Below are positions 23,466 to 34,500 of a stretch of DNA of 64,000 bases, piece by piece. Source of the DNA: Aegilops tauschii subsp. strangulata. Taxonomy: Eukaryota > Streptophyta > Magnoliopsida > Poales > Poaceae. The translations under genes and the position numbers were made by a program. The notes under the pieces are model-generated. The model was given only the letters and a program-made list of their open reading frames with translations. It made no database searches and had not been told where the DNA came from. Within the stretch, counting starts at the first letter, position 1; each line of letters starts with the position of its first letter. The stretch is taken from the NCBI RefSeq assembly GCF_002575655.3, contig NC_053041.3:376695054-376759053 (forward strand), in the 5' to 3' direction.

Positions 23466-24898
23466 GGCGTTTTCCTGCAGCACAAGGACGAAGTGACAGA
23501 TATAAGCAACTAAATTGGCGAAATCTAACGAAACCCTAGATCCACCTTGCTCTGCCTATAGAGCACACACGAGTATCGACTTCAAATCGAGATAAAATCG
23601 CCTGCTTAGGAGAAAATACATAAGAAAAAACCGCAACAGTAACTACGAGAATCACAAAACTAGATGAGGGGACGATCAAGACCGAGGCCAAGGGGAACGT
23701 ACCACAAAAAAAGGGGATGAATGGCGGCGGCAGGGGGGAGGGGGCGGCGACGAGAACGGACGGGAAAGGGCTGCGGGAGCGCAGCGAGAAGGGCTGGCGG
23801 AGCGGACGACGACGATGCAGGAATAAGGACCTCTTGAGGGAGGTGGTTCAGCGCGCGACGGCGGTTTTGCTCGAGGGAGAGATGCTTCGGGAGACACTGC
23901 AAGAGAGGGGATGGGATTCTTCTCGGTCTCTCCCTGTCAGCGGAACGGTGGAATCGCCTGGGAGGGACACGTAGGAGGCCCGCGTGGCAAAGGGTTACAT
24001 AAAACGAGCCGGCCCAAAACGGCCCGGCTAAATAAGACGGACTACATCAAAACGCACATGATGCAGTTCTCTATGAAGAACAATGAAATTGAGACAGTAA
24101 AACAAAACAAAATACATGCAGTTCGTAAAAAATGTTAAATTCAAAAACAACGCGCGTGTTAAGATAACGCATCCGAAAAAAGTCTACCTTCAAATAAGTG
24201 AAACAAAAAATGAGGGGCCCCCAACCCCCCCTCCCGTGCCAGGGACTGCAGCAAGTGCATGCAAAAAACACATGCAGTACGTAGCTCTAGAAAATGCAGT
24301 GCATTTGGTTGGATGAAGCAGTACGGTATAATAAGCAATTCAGTTTCAGATTACCTACATGAATAAATACACGGTCTAGTCCACAGCGAAAACTCATAAA
24401 ATTTTGGAATACATTGTACTTTTTTCAGGGGCTGCAGCAAGGACACGCAAAAAACGGTGCAGTACGCACCTATAGACAAAATGCAGTTCTTTTTGATACA
24501 CGATGCAGTGCACTATGATAACCAATGCAGTTCCGTGAACACGTAGGATACATATAAACGTGACAAATGCCCATTCGCATAGAAAGTGGTGGTTAAAAAA
24601 ATTACTGATCAAAAAATAAATAAAACCACGTTCGCATACAACCACCCAATCCGAGCGGTTCCATCGCCACAAACCCACGATCACAGACGCAACACCAACC
24701 CACGATCTGCACAACCGCATCGTCAGCGAGATCGTGCAGTTCATCCAATGTGGCCGTCCCACCCCGCGCCCTCCCCTTAAATTCAGACCCATGCCAAAAG
24801 GCCTTCTCATCCACAACAATATAAGTATCCATTGCACTGCCACCAAATCGCTCCATCACATCGATCTCCACAGAAAACACCAAGCCCTACTACCGGCG
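23466..24898. promoter_or_regulatory. divergent intergenic region, ULP1-like and exonuclease genes
   Basis: 1.43 kb separates the ATG of the minus-strand ULP1-like gene from the ATG of the plus-strand exonuclease. A GC-rich stretch at 23,660-23,960 adjoins the ULP1-like start. Positions 24,200-24,590 carry the repeat block also found at 14.7-15.2 kb, with several ATGCAGTnC motifs. A TATA-like TATAAGTA at 24,820-24,827 sits 72 bp before the exonuclease ATG. Open frames in the GC-rich part have no recognisable domain and are not called. Confidence 0.55.
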
Positions 24899-25591
24899 AT
24901 GGCGTTCTCCGACGAGTACAAGGGCGTGGAGGCCCACGGCAACACCAAGTTGCACGTCATCCACACCAACGACAAGAAGCAGATGGTGATCTCCCTTGCG
25001 CGGTACGAGCGCCACCTCAGGCTCCAGCGCCACAAGATCGTCGGGATTGATCTTGAGTACAACAACGAGCCTGAAGCGACGCTGAAACCCGCCCTCGTGC
25101 AACTCTCCGTCGGCAAGACTCAGCCGGTGTTGCTCTTCCAACTGAGCGCCACTGAAAGGTGCATCGTCTTCGACAACGACCTCGCCGACCCCAGGTACAC
25201 CTTTGCTGGCTTCTCCATCGACGGCGACAAAACCAGGCTAGAGCGCTTCAATCTAGAGGTCGCCAACTTCATCGACATCCAGAAGGAGTGGAGGGTGCCC
25301 GAGGCAACCAAGGAAATGGACTCCCTTGGAGACGTCTCCGGCATGCTCATCGACGACTACTACAACAACATGAAGAAGAAGATCACCGACGATGAACACA
25401 GGCGCTGGGCCACCCTGCCTCTGTCCATGAGGCACATCGAGTACGCGGCAAAGGACGCCTACGTAGTGTACGAGATATGGAACCGCATCACCCTCACCCA
25501 GGATGGGCTTCGCCGTGCAAAGCTGGAGAAGGAGGAGCCCCCAAAGAAGCGCGCCAGGAGCAGCTGGGGTTGGGGAGATGCTAACTGGTGA
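24899..25591 (+). CDS. WRN-like DEDDy 3'-5' exonuclease
   Basis: An intact, intronless 230-residue ORF. Motif I is IVGIDLEY (D51, E53). Motif II is the SIDGDKTRL region (D110). Motif III is HIEYAAKDAYVVYEIW with Y182 and D186, the tyrosine form of the DEDD family to which the Werner-syndrome exonuclease belongs. These acidic residues bind two metal ions and remove nucleotides from DNA or RNA 3' ends. The protein is close to a bare exonuclease domain, with no helicase or HRDC region. It ends with a basic PPKKRARSSWG patch that could be a nuclear localisation signal. The start at 24,899 is the first ATG, after a TATA-like box 72 bp upstream, and leaves motif I complete. It is transcribed divergently from the ULP1-like gene. 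High GC content contrasts with AT-rich neighbours. It could be a transposon passenger or a host-derived retrocopy. Confidence 0.88.
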   Translation: MAFSDEYKGVEAHGNTKLHVIHTNDKKQMVISLARYERHLRLQRHKIVGIDLEYNNEPEATLKPALVQLSVGKTQPVLLFQLSATERCIVFDNDLADPRYTFAGFSIDGDKTRLERFNLEVANFIDIQKEWRVPEATKEMDSLGDVSGMLIDDYYNNMKKKITDDEHRRWATLPLSMRHIEYAAKDAYVVYEIWNRITLTQDGLRRAKLEKEEPPKKRARSSWGWGDANW

Positions 25592-26843
25592 AGAAGCAGA
25601 CGGTGTCGGCCAAGAGCCAACAATGGCAGCATCATTTTAGAATTATCGTCAAATTTGCTTTCTGTTGTTTGCTTTTGTATCGTTAGTTTGCTTGTGATCA
25701 TTTGCTTTTGCTGAACTTAGTTTGCTTGTCATGTAGAATCTTTTGTAATGATGAAGTTTGATTATGTTACATTGCTTTCTGTTGAACTTAGTTTGCTGGT
25801 GATGAACTTGTCATACAGAATGCTTGTGATCATTTGTTTTCTGTTGTTTTCTTATGTATCATTAGATTCGAGCAGTGCACAAAACGGACGAAGATGCAGT
25901 GCGCAAATAGGACGCATGCAGTGCAAAATGTGTATGAATGCAGTACAGAGTCTGTCGAATGCAGTGCACACATACCCAACAAAGCAATGCACGCCTCTGC
26001 ATTTGAAAAAAATACATAAGAGCAAAAACACGAAAAGAAAATGCGACCTATATATGTAGTGTGGAATATGTGAACATGCAGTACAGAAACATGAATAATG
26101 CAGTGCACGAATGATTTACTAAGCAGTGCACGCCTCTGCATTTGAAAAAAATATGCAAGACAAAAAATACAAAGAACAAAAATTTGACCACCCAGGTGCA
26201 ACCAGGCCCAGCCAGTCTCGTAGTAGATCTGCGCCCACATCAGGCGAGTCGTTCTGAGCAACATGTCAAAGAGCATAGAGCAGCGAGCGCCGTGTATAAG
26301 CGTCCAAATAAGTAACCAGATGAGTTCGATACGGCTGCCTCGCCAGCGCTTATAAACAGGTCGAGCGCGCCCTCCGCGGGCGAGGTGGGACTAAACATTA
26401 GGGCGCACACACAGCACACCGGGAACCAGCCATACTGATAGGCCGACTTGGGCCGAATACGTCTTCACTCCCCAAAGATAGGCCCTACAGGCAAAAGAGA
26501 GGATGCTGAAAATTAAAAAAAAAATCCCACATACCACTCCACAAACACAGGCCCAAAAACGCGTTCCGTAGTTCGTTGTGATACGACAATGCAGTTCGCT
26601 GTATTCAAGTAAGCAGTCCTGTTGCTTCTCAAATGCATTCGGGTACACTAAATCAGAATCAATCCACCACCTAACAACAACCACAACATTTATTGCTTCC
26701 ATCGCTCAATTGGTTGCATAAAAACCTATCCATTCGTGCTCCAAACTGACACAACTCCTCCCCCCATTCCTCTTTTTCTTCAAAGCGTAGATCTAGGGTT
26801 CATCCCATCCCCAGCTGTTCTCTGAAATTCCACTGAAGTCGCC
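25592..26843. other. non-coding block with direct-repeat copy B
   Basis: Positions 25,631-25,750 and 26,187-26,470 match copy A (6,204-6,312 and 6,857-7,200). Between them are ATGCAGTGCGC, ATGCAGTGCAA, ATGCAGTACAG and ATGCAGTGCAC (25,893-26,110). The last part, 26,700-26,843, looks like a promoter and 5' UTR of the following B3-like gene. No other gene seen. Confidence 0.7.
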
Positions 26844-27776
26844 ATGGACTGTAAGTGCGGGTGTTTGGCAAGGATGGCGCCGGTAGCGGACACATGCGTG
26901 TACGCAGAGGGTCTAGAGCTCACCAACACCGAGTGGCGCGGCATGCTCGGGTGCCTGATGAAACCCAACAGGGGGTTTCGGGCGCCATTTCTTCATCGCC
27001 TAACACCCGCAGATTTGCAGGAAAGTTGGGTATGTTTTTTCCCTCACAATTTTCGACATAATCTAGGCTGCAAATCCACATCTAAATATATAGTACCATT
27101 AATTTGTTTAGTAGTGTCAACAAGTACAAACAGAATTTGTATTGTTGTTCAGATTTGTTAGCTATTAAGACTAGATGCTTCCAACTATTTTTGTTCAGTA
27201 CCACACCAGGTATCGACACTAGTTAGATCAAAACCCCAACACACGGACAAAAAAGAGGGTCAGTAGAGCAGTGTTGCAGTTCTCTTGACATGCTAGAGAA
27301 GTACACTGTAAATGACCTTGCAGTACAAGCATGTTACTGTATAATATATATCCTAGTAAAACTAGAGATCAATTCCGCATATAAGTTTGTTCATACATTG
27401 CAACTACTTTACAAAAATAGTAGTCATATATATGTACATATTTAAGTCAACATAAATAGATCATCCTAAGCATAAAGAAAAACATTTGATGTTTACTTAT
27501 AAACATTCTTTTCCCATCCATTCCAAAATGCAGAAACTGCCATCCACAATAAAATTTCCTGCTCCGAGTTCAGGGAAGGTTACCTTGGAGACACAACACA
27601 AGAATGGGTATGCAGACATGCAAGCTGACCACCACATTGACTCTGAAGACTGCATCAACATAACTACTGGCTGCAATGATTTGGTCTCCCAGAATGGCTT
27701 TGAGGCTGGAGAAGTGGCCATGGTGTTTTTCTACAAAGAAGAAGACTCCCTCAAGTTTACAATATTTGCACTGTAG
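26844..27776 (+). CDS. B3-like DNA-binding protein, two exons
   Basis: Exon 1 is 26,844-27,029, exon 2 is 27,534-27,776. The intron 27,030-27,533 starts GTATGT and ends ATGCAG, and both exons join in phase 0. The product is 142 residues. After a short Cys-containing N-terminus comes a single B3-like fold: FRAPFLHRLTPADL, then KLPSTIKFPAP across the splice join, GKVTLETQHKNGYADM, CINITTGCNDLVSQNG and FEAGEVAMVFFYKEED, with KFTIF as the last strand. This order is that of REM-type B3 domains, which bind short DNA sites through loops in the major groove. It is almost only the domain, with no activation or dimerisation region. Specificity cannot be read from sequence. The frame is intact, so it may be expressed. 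Confidence 0.68.
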
Positions 27777-28720
27777 GTTGTATAGGATAAAAGTTAAAGC
27801 CATCAGTGGCATATTCTAATGCTTTGCTTATGTTGTATGCTTCTAAAATTATGTCCATCAGAAGGCTTGAACGACGCCTATTTAAAGTATGCAACCTCAT
27901 CTGCATCATTTGATCACTCTTTTTAGACAAGTTGCTGCTGACAGAAATGCAGTTCTCTAATACACATAGTACGGTCCTTATATAAAAAATTGCAGTGCTC
28001 TAAACAATAACAATGCAATGCCAATGGTCGAAAACTTTGTAGTCAACATATGTTGTTCAACAGAATTCTCATGCTATGGAGTTCAGAAGAATTGACATAA
28101 AAATACAAGAAATAGCAGCATAACTATTCTGCTAATGTAGTACGAAAGTGCATACTATGAAGTTCTCTGAAACACAGAATGCAGTCTAAGAAAAAGAATT
28201 ATCTCATAAGGTGTCATGCCCACTATAATACAGTTACATTGAAGTACACTACTTACAAAAAATGCAGCACACTACAAACATATGTCAGAACTGCATCAAT
28301 AAAATCAAAGCAGTACAGGTCCAGACATGTAGGAGACCAACAGAGGTGCCAATTCCACTCGCAGTTCGATAAGTGGCCAAAACATTGCGCAACCACTCAA
28401 ATTTGAACAATTACCCACCAAAAAATACATGAAACCCACGGCCACTATGATGAACAGCATGAGCTATTCTTTAAAAATGCACACCAAAAAGACGAACATT
28501 ACATGCGTAATACAGTAAATTCAAACGAAAAAGGGAAACTAACTACAAGATTCAAAGACGAACATTACATGCGCAAGACATGCATCGACGCACAAAATCA
28601 AAAAAAACAACAAGAACAGACCAGCGGACGAAGCTCACATGCCCAGACAATCGATTTCGCAGAAATTGAAAACTAACTCCTAAAAATTAGACAAATTGTA
28701 GAGTAAACGGACCGATTAAA
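27777..28720. other. AT-rich spacer with ATGCAGTnC motifs
   Basis: No gene seen. The motif occurs near 27,946, 27,988 and 28,180, and once in reverse near 28,287. Confidence 0.5.
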
Positions 28721-29640
28721 ATGAACGCAATCAAAGAATTCCTACTAACAAACAACATCCGAGAACAGAAAAATCGCATCCGACGCGAACACGAACGAGC
28801 AGAGAAAGCTCGTCCGCCAAATCGCTCGATTTGCAAAGATTCAAAGGGATGTTACTCAGATTTCTAGAAATCTCGAAGCAAATAAAAAAAACTGAACTTC
28901 CCCGACCACCCGCACCTTCCTCCTCACCCCCCGATTCCCCTGCCGCCACAAACCCCCGGAGCCGGCCGCCGCCCACCCCGTCCCCGAACCCCGCCGCCCC
29001 CACCCCCGCCCCCGGATTCGGCCGTCGCGTCGCCCCCAGACCTGGTTCCGGCCGGTGTGTAGCGCCGCCCCCACCCTCGATTCCAACCGGTGCGCCGCCC
29101 CTCCGTAACCACCCGCGACCTTCTCCCATCGTTGCGGCCACCCATCGTCTTCCCCCGTTGTCGCGGCCACAAGCCACCACCGACGGACACGACCGGGAGT
29201 TCGCCGCTGCGGACCACAATCATCTACTCGCACTGGGTCGCTGGATCCGGCGAGATCCGTGGCCGCCGCTGGCTTGGTCAGCCACTGCAGGATCTCCCAA
29301 CTGCTCCTCCCGGTGACGTCTCCCTCAACATGCGCCTCCTCGCTGCTCCAACCCAGCCACGAGCACCAGATCTTCAGTGCGTCATGGCCTGCACGTGTGG
29401 GCATGGGCACGTCGCGTGTTCAGGTGCCCCTTTCTTCCCCTCAAGTCCGTCACCTCCCGTCCAGCTGGATGGATCCACACGTCTCCGATGAGTTCCTCTG
29501 GACTTGTGCCCAGGCTCCTTCTAAACTCCTCGCGTCTCCTTCGTCTTCAACCAACAGCAGCGACCCCGTTTTAGTTCCTCTTCGAAACAGCAACAACCGC
29601 GCTAGAAGTTCAGAATTGCAGATGGCAAAGTCCAACTTCG
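28721..29640. other. GC-rich island, no assigned gene
   Basis: A sharp GC-rich segment with Pro/Arg/Gly-rich open frames on both strands. No domain is recognised in any frame. It could be the promoter and first exon of a captured gene, possibly the RING1-like gene just downstream, but no exon join could be shown. Confidence 0.4.
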
Positions 29641-29873
29641 GTTGTGGATGCATCCTCTCTTGTGGTAGAAGGGCAGGTCTGTAGACCTTGTACAAGAAAA
29701 GCGACTAAATATAGTATTACACGGTGCCGCCACCCTGGACCATCTGCTCCCGCGCGTGAGCAACCAATGCGCTGATGCCTAGCAGTGTACAAATCTTCTG
29801 ATTTCTTGCAGCAGTTCAATGTATATTAGAGTGGAAAGAAGAGAAAAGAAGAGTATGTTGCAGATGTGGTGCT

Positions 29874-31546
29874 TGTGATTGTTGTAGGCTTGCAACAGTT
29901 TAGATTGTGGGGTCAATGAAAAAATTGTCCCTAGTTTACATGAATCTTGCAGAAATTAAAGTGGTGTATGATGATTTGGGAGGTGCCAGAGATATCTTGG
30001 CTACTTCTCCACTGCGGGGAGAGATGCTTGCCTGGGGCAAAAAATGGCACCCGCAGCCAAACTCGACATGGTAATGCCGGTGGCTCCAGTGGAAGGATGG
30101 TTAAGGGTCGGCGTGTTGCCAAGTAGGTGGATCATCTCCGTAATGCTGATGAATTTGATACCAAGGTAACAACAGACAGTCGCAACAGTTTAAATTTACA
30201 GTTTCTCTTCCAAAAAATAATCTGAGTTGCTATTTCGTACTTATGCTTTGGAAGATTCAGATTGCTAAACATTCTAAAAAGGCATCCTGTTGTTCGTATG
30301 TGTTATTCTGGTGTGTTTTGTAGTGTTGCACAGACAATATAAAACATCAGCACATGCACATACATGGCTACCTGGGCTAGGCCAATCTTGTACAAGCAGT
30401 GGCCCGTGGTTTACGTCCATTAGGTTTGCTGAATATGTCTGTTCTGTTGTGCAGTTCAACCTCTATCTTGCTCTAACTCCGCTTGATGGGCAAAGCATGC
30501 CTAAACTGGAAAAGTCCTATCTCAGCTGCCAGCCAACATTCTCTGTTAGCCATCTATGCCAGGTAATCACTAATCACTTGCTTCCACACACTTGCCATCT
30601 GTATTGTGACATAACTTTGGTGGACATAGATCGAAATGAGTAAGCGAAGACTCTGCTTACTCTGTTTCTTCGTGCGTTGTTTCAGTTTGTTGCTCTTCAG
30701 CTTTCACGTCAAGCCGCAGAGGTGGAGATATACTTCAGGAAGAACTCCATAAACGGGTCGCTTAAAACCGAAGACACCAGCGCAGACAACGAGGCAAAAA
30801 TGGAGCGGCTCGACGGCCTGGAAAGACTCAAGGAAGAGAGTTCGCTTTTCGAGCTTTACCCTATGCTCGCCTCTGGTGTTGGAGACCTGGTAATTTCCAT
30901 TTCTAATTGATTGCCTAATAACTAACTGTTTCTTTTCGCCATTGCTTCAGCATCCTAATGATCTGTATGTACCGTTTCCCTCCCAACGTCCAGGAGCTAT
31001 TGTACTCTGTGAAAGCGCAAGGCTAGCTACGCACAGTTCCTGGCACCAGCCAGCTAGCTCTCTTGGCCGTCAAATTGATGGATGGATGGATCGCCGCTAA
31101 TCCCATGACCTGCAGGAAGGATCTACTCGCCGTGAAAAAATGTACATATATCATCATTCGATATGGAAAAGAGGGGCGGCAAAGTAGAAGTATTTATCAT
31201 CCGTGTCTTAATGTTTGTTTGAGTATATGTGTTTTATCTTGTGGAGTGGTTCGTTGGTTGGTTAAAACGTAAAATTGACTAGTAGTCGAATTGAGTAGCA
31301 GTGTGTAAAACAGGTCAGACAAAATTACCTGGCTGGTTCATTCCTTCTTCTATACTGTATAATTATTATAAAATGTATTGGCTGGCGCTGCACATGCAGC
31401 GGTAATTCTTCTTGGACTCCGTCGAACTCGAATCCATCTGATGAGTGAATGTGATTGTTGTAGGCTTGCAATAGTTTAGATTGTGGGGTTAATGAAACAA
31501 TTGTCCCTAGTTTACTTGAATCTTGCAGAATTTAAAGTGGTGTATG
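29874..31546 (+). repeat. 97 bp direct repeats flanking captured fragment
   Basis: Positions 29,874-29,970 and 31,450-31,546 are 97 bp copies differing at about five bases (landmarks TTGTAGGCTTGCAA and AGTTTAGATTGTGGGG). They lie in the same orientation on both sides of the RING1-like exons. Confidence 0.85.
30037..31026 (+). pseudogene. RING1-like gene fragment with RAWUL-type C-terminus
   Basis: Four exons with consistent splice sites: about 30,037-30,165, 30,455-30,562, 30,686-30,889 and 30,994-31,026. The last three join in phase 0. They encode GNAGGSSGRMVKG and VDHLRNADEFDTK, then FNLYLALTPLDGQSMPKLEK, YLSCQPTFSVSHLCQ, FVALQLSRQAAEVEIYFRK, an acidic linker, LFELYPMLASGVGDL and ELLYSVKAQG-stop. 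This resembles the ubiquitin-like RAWUL domain at the C-terminus of plant RING1/PRC1-type E3 ligases. The RING finger half is absent, and a TAG at 30,124-30,126 breaks the first exon. A captured genomic fragment, since introns are kept. The family call rests on remembered motif similarity. Confidence 0.6.
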
Positions 31547-34500
31547 CACTATGGATTTTTTTTCTGTTACAAAAATAAATAAAACCAAGAAGTCTAAATT
31601 AAAAAGATGGAGCAGCTCGATGATTATAGCAAACTCAAATTTTGGTCCCTATTAAAGAATGGAAATAAGAAGTTCAAAATTAAATCACACAATGGTTCAA
31701 TGTATAAAAATTAAATCACATCATAAGAAGTTCAGGAAAGAGTAACACAGAAGTTCAAAAGATAACATGGCACTTTGAAGTGGGTATTTCACCGTTTCTT
31801 CACAAAAAGCATGAAGTTCAAATTCTAAAAATAGAGCAGTTGAAAAATCATAAAAAAGGATTTTCATCGTTTCTAAATAAAAAAACACTAGAAGTTCATA
31901 TTTAAAATAACAAACCGGTTCAATACTTATTACAAACTAGGATATTCCCGAAGAAATAAACCAAGAAGTCCAAATTACAAAAATAGCGAAGTTTGTTGTT
32001 TATAAAAAACTCACATTTTCTTGGTACTAAAAGAAATAGAATCAAGAAGTTCAATTGAAAAATAACGGAGTAGTTCAATGTATATGGAGAACTCAAATTC
32101 TTTCCGTTTGTAGGAAAAATAAAAGTTGGAAGTTCAATTTTAAGAAAATTGTATGATTCGAAGACCATATTTTTCTCCGAAGAATAAAATTAAGAAGTTC
32201 AAATTAAAATAACAGTGAAGTTCAAAGTATATATCAAACTAAGATTTTTTTCTCGTTACTATAGTATAAAATGAAGAAGTTCAAATTGTAATAAAAGGAA
32301 CAACTAAAAAAAGTTTTAAAAAAAATCCTCATTTCTGAAAAAACTAGAAGTTCAAACAAAAAATAACGAACTGGTTCGATGTTTATTAAAACACATAGGA
32401 TTTAACCGTTTAAAAAAACCGCAGGTATTCGTTGTTATTAAAGAATCAACCATGAAGTTTAAATTGAAAAACAGTCAAATTCGATGTTTATTTAAAAATC
32501 GAAAACAATTCTTTACTCAAAATTAGAAGATGTGAAGTTCAAATTAAAATAAAAAATAAATTCAAAGTATATTAAAACATAGGATTTACACGTACAAATA
32601 ATGAAAAAGACGACGTCATTTTGGGCATTTATAATAACAACTCATAAACAACGATGAATTTTGGGAAAACTCTCTACATGCAAAAGTTTCTCTTATTCAA
32701 ACTCTCTCCAATAGGATATCAAATGATTTATTCTCATTAAACGGTCTAAAATTTTGGTCTATGTCGTTCGTAAAATAAGTTTTATCGTATTAAAAAAACT
32801 TTTAAAAACCTTGGCGAAGTTGAAACAAAATACTCAACACGTAAAGTTGCACCCTTTTTATGGCTTTCTAACGTTATATCTTTTGCTTAAGTTCAATGAG
32901 CAATAAATTCTTTTGAACCGTCATGAGTGTGAAAAAATGACCAACACGGGAAAGTTGTGTGTTTTCAACAGATTTCCATCGGTATATCATTTGCTCAATT
33001 CCGGTAAGTGGTTGGGGAGTTACGGGCAAAAAACAACACGTGAAAAACAGACGGAAGTTCAAACACAACTGCTCCAGAAGTTCAACCTCTTCACGTAGTG
33101 CATTTTCGGAGACCCTGTTTTTGCGATGAAGGCAGAACACATGATCTAAGAAGTTCAGATTGAAAACTGTCAGAAGTTCACGTACTGCTCGGTGTGCATT
33201 TGTATGGAAAAAAGAATGAAAAAGCAAAGGCCGTAAGTTTTGTTGCTAGAAGTTCAAGTGCACGGCCCGAGAAGGTACATAAAATTCTTGTGAGAGAGGT
33301 TGACCAAAAATACGCCATAGAAGTTCAAGGTGAAAACAGCGGGAAGTTCAACTACTACACGAAATGCGTTTCAAATAAGAATATAAGAATAGAAACTAAA
33401 AGCTTAAAAGGTTTGTTTCAAGAAGTTCACGTGCTCTGTCCGGGGAAGTTGAAAAATTCTTGCGAGATATGTTCACCTTGTATTTCCATGTTCGAAAACA
33501 AAAAAATTGTTTTTTGCATTTTAAAATAATTCTCTCAATCCACAAAGAAGTTCAGTTATTATTTGGGAGCAATTATGATTTCAAAAAGAAAATAAAAAAT
33601 TCAAATTATAAAGATTAAGAAAATAAAACCAAGAAGTCCATATTAAAAAGATGGTGAAGTTCGATGATTATAGAAAACTCAAGTTTTCCTTGTTATTAAA
33701 GAGTGGAAACAAGAAGTTCAAAAAAATAACAAGAAGGTCAACTTTTAAAAATAGAGTGCTTCAAAATTCATAAAAAGATTAATAAATAAAACCAGGAAGT
33801 CCATATTAAAAAGATGGAGAAGTTCGATGATTATAGAAAACTCAGATTTTCCTCATTATTAACGAGTGGAGACAAGAAGTTCAAAAATAAATAACAAGAA
33901 GTTCAACTTTTAAAAATAGAGCGCTTCGAAATTCATAAAAACTGATTAAGGAATTCAGATAAATATTTATAAAAACTCAGATATTTTCACATAACCGAGA
34001 GAAGTTTGATTGATAACTGCCAGAAGTTCACGTACTAAACGGTGTGCATTTTGTATAAAAGGAATAAAAAAGCAAATACTAAAAGTTTTGTTGTTATAAG
34101 TTCAACTCCTAGGTCGGAGAAAGTTAAAAAAATTATTGTGAAAGGGGTTTGTACAAAAGGAGTATCATTTGTGTAACACGAACGAATGGATGGGAAAATT
34201 ACAAACGAAAGTACGTCACAGAAGTTCAATGTGAAAACAGCAAGAAGTTCAACTAATGCACTGAATGAATTTTTGAGAAAAACTTTTGAAACCGTCGCGA
34301 GTATGAAAAAATAATCAACACGGGAAAGTTGCGTGTTTACATCAGCTTTCCATCGGTATATCACTTTCTTATTCAGGTGAGTGCATCGAGAGCTACGAGG
34401 AAAAAAAAGTACGTGAAAAAACAGAGTGAAGTTCTAGTAGACATGCCGAGAAGTTCAAGTTCTTCACGCGGTGCATTTTCGAAGAATCTGTTTCGCGATA

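Noticed and set aside
23660..23974. Ala/Arg/Pro-rich frames near the ULP1-like start
   Set aside because: Open on both strands in a GC-rich 5' region; no splice or domain support.
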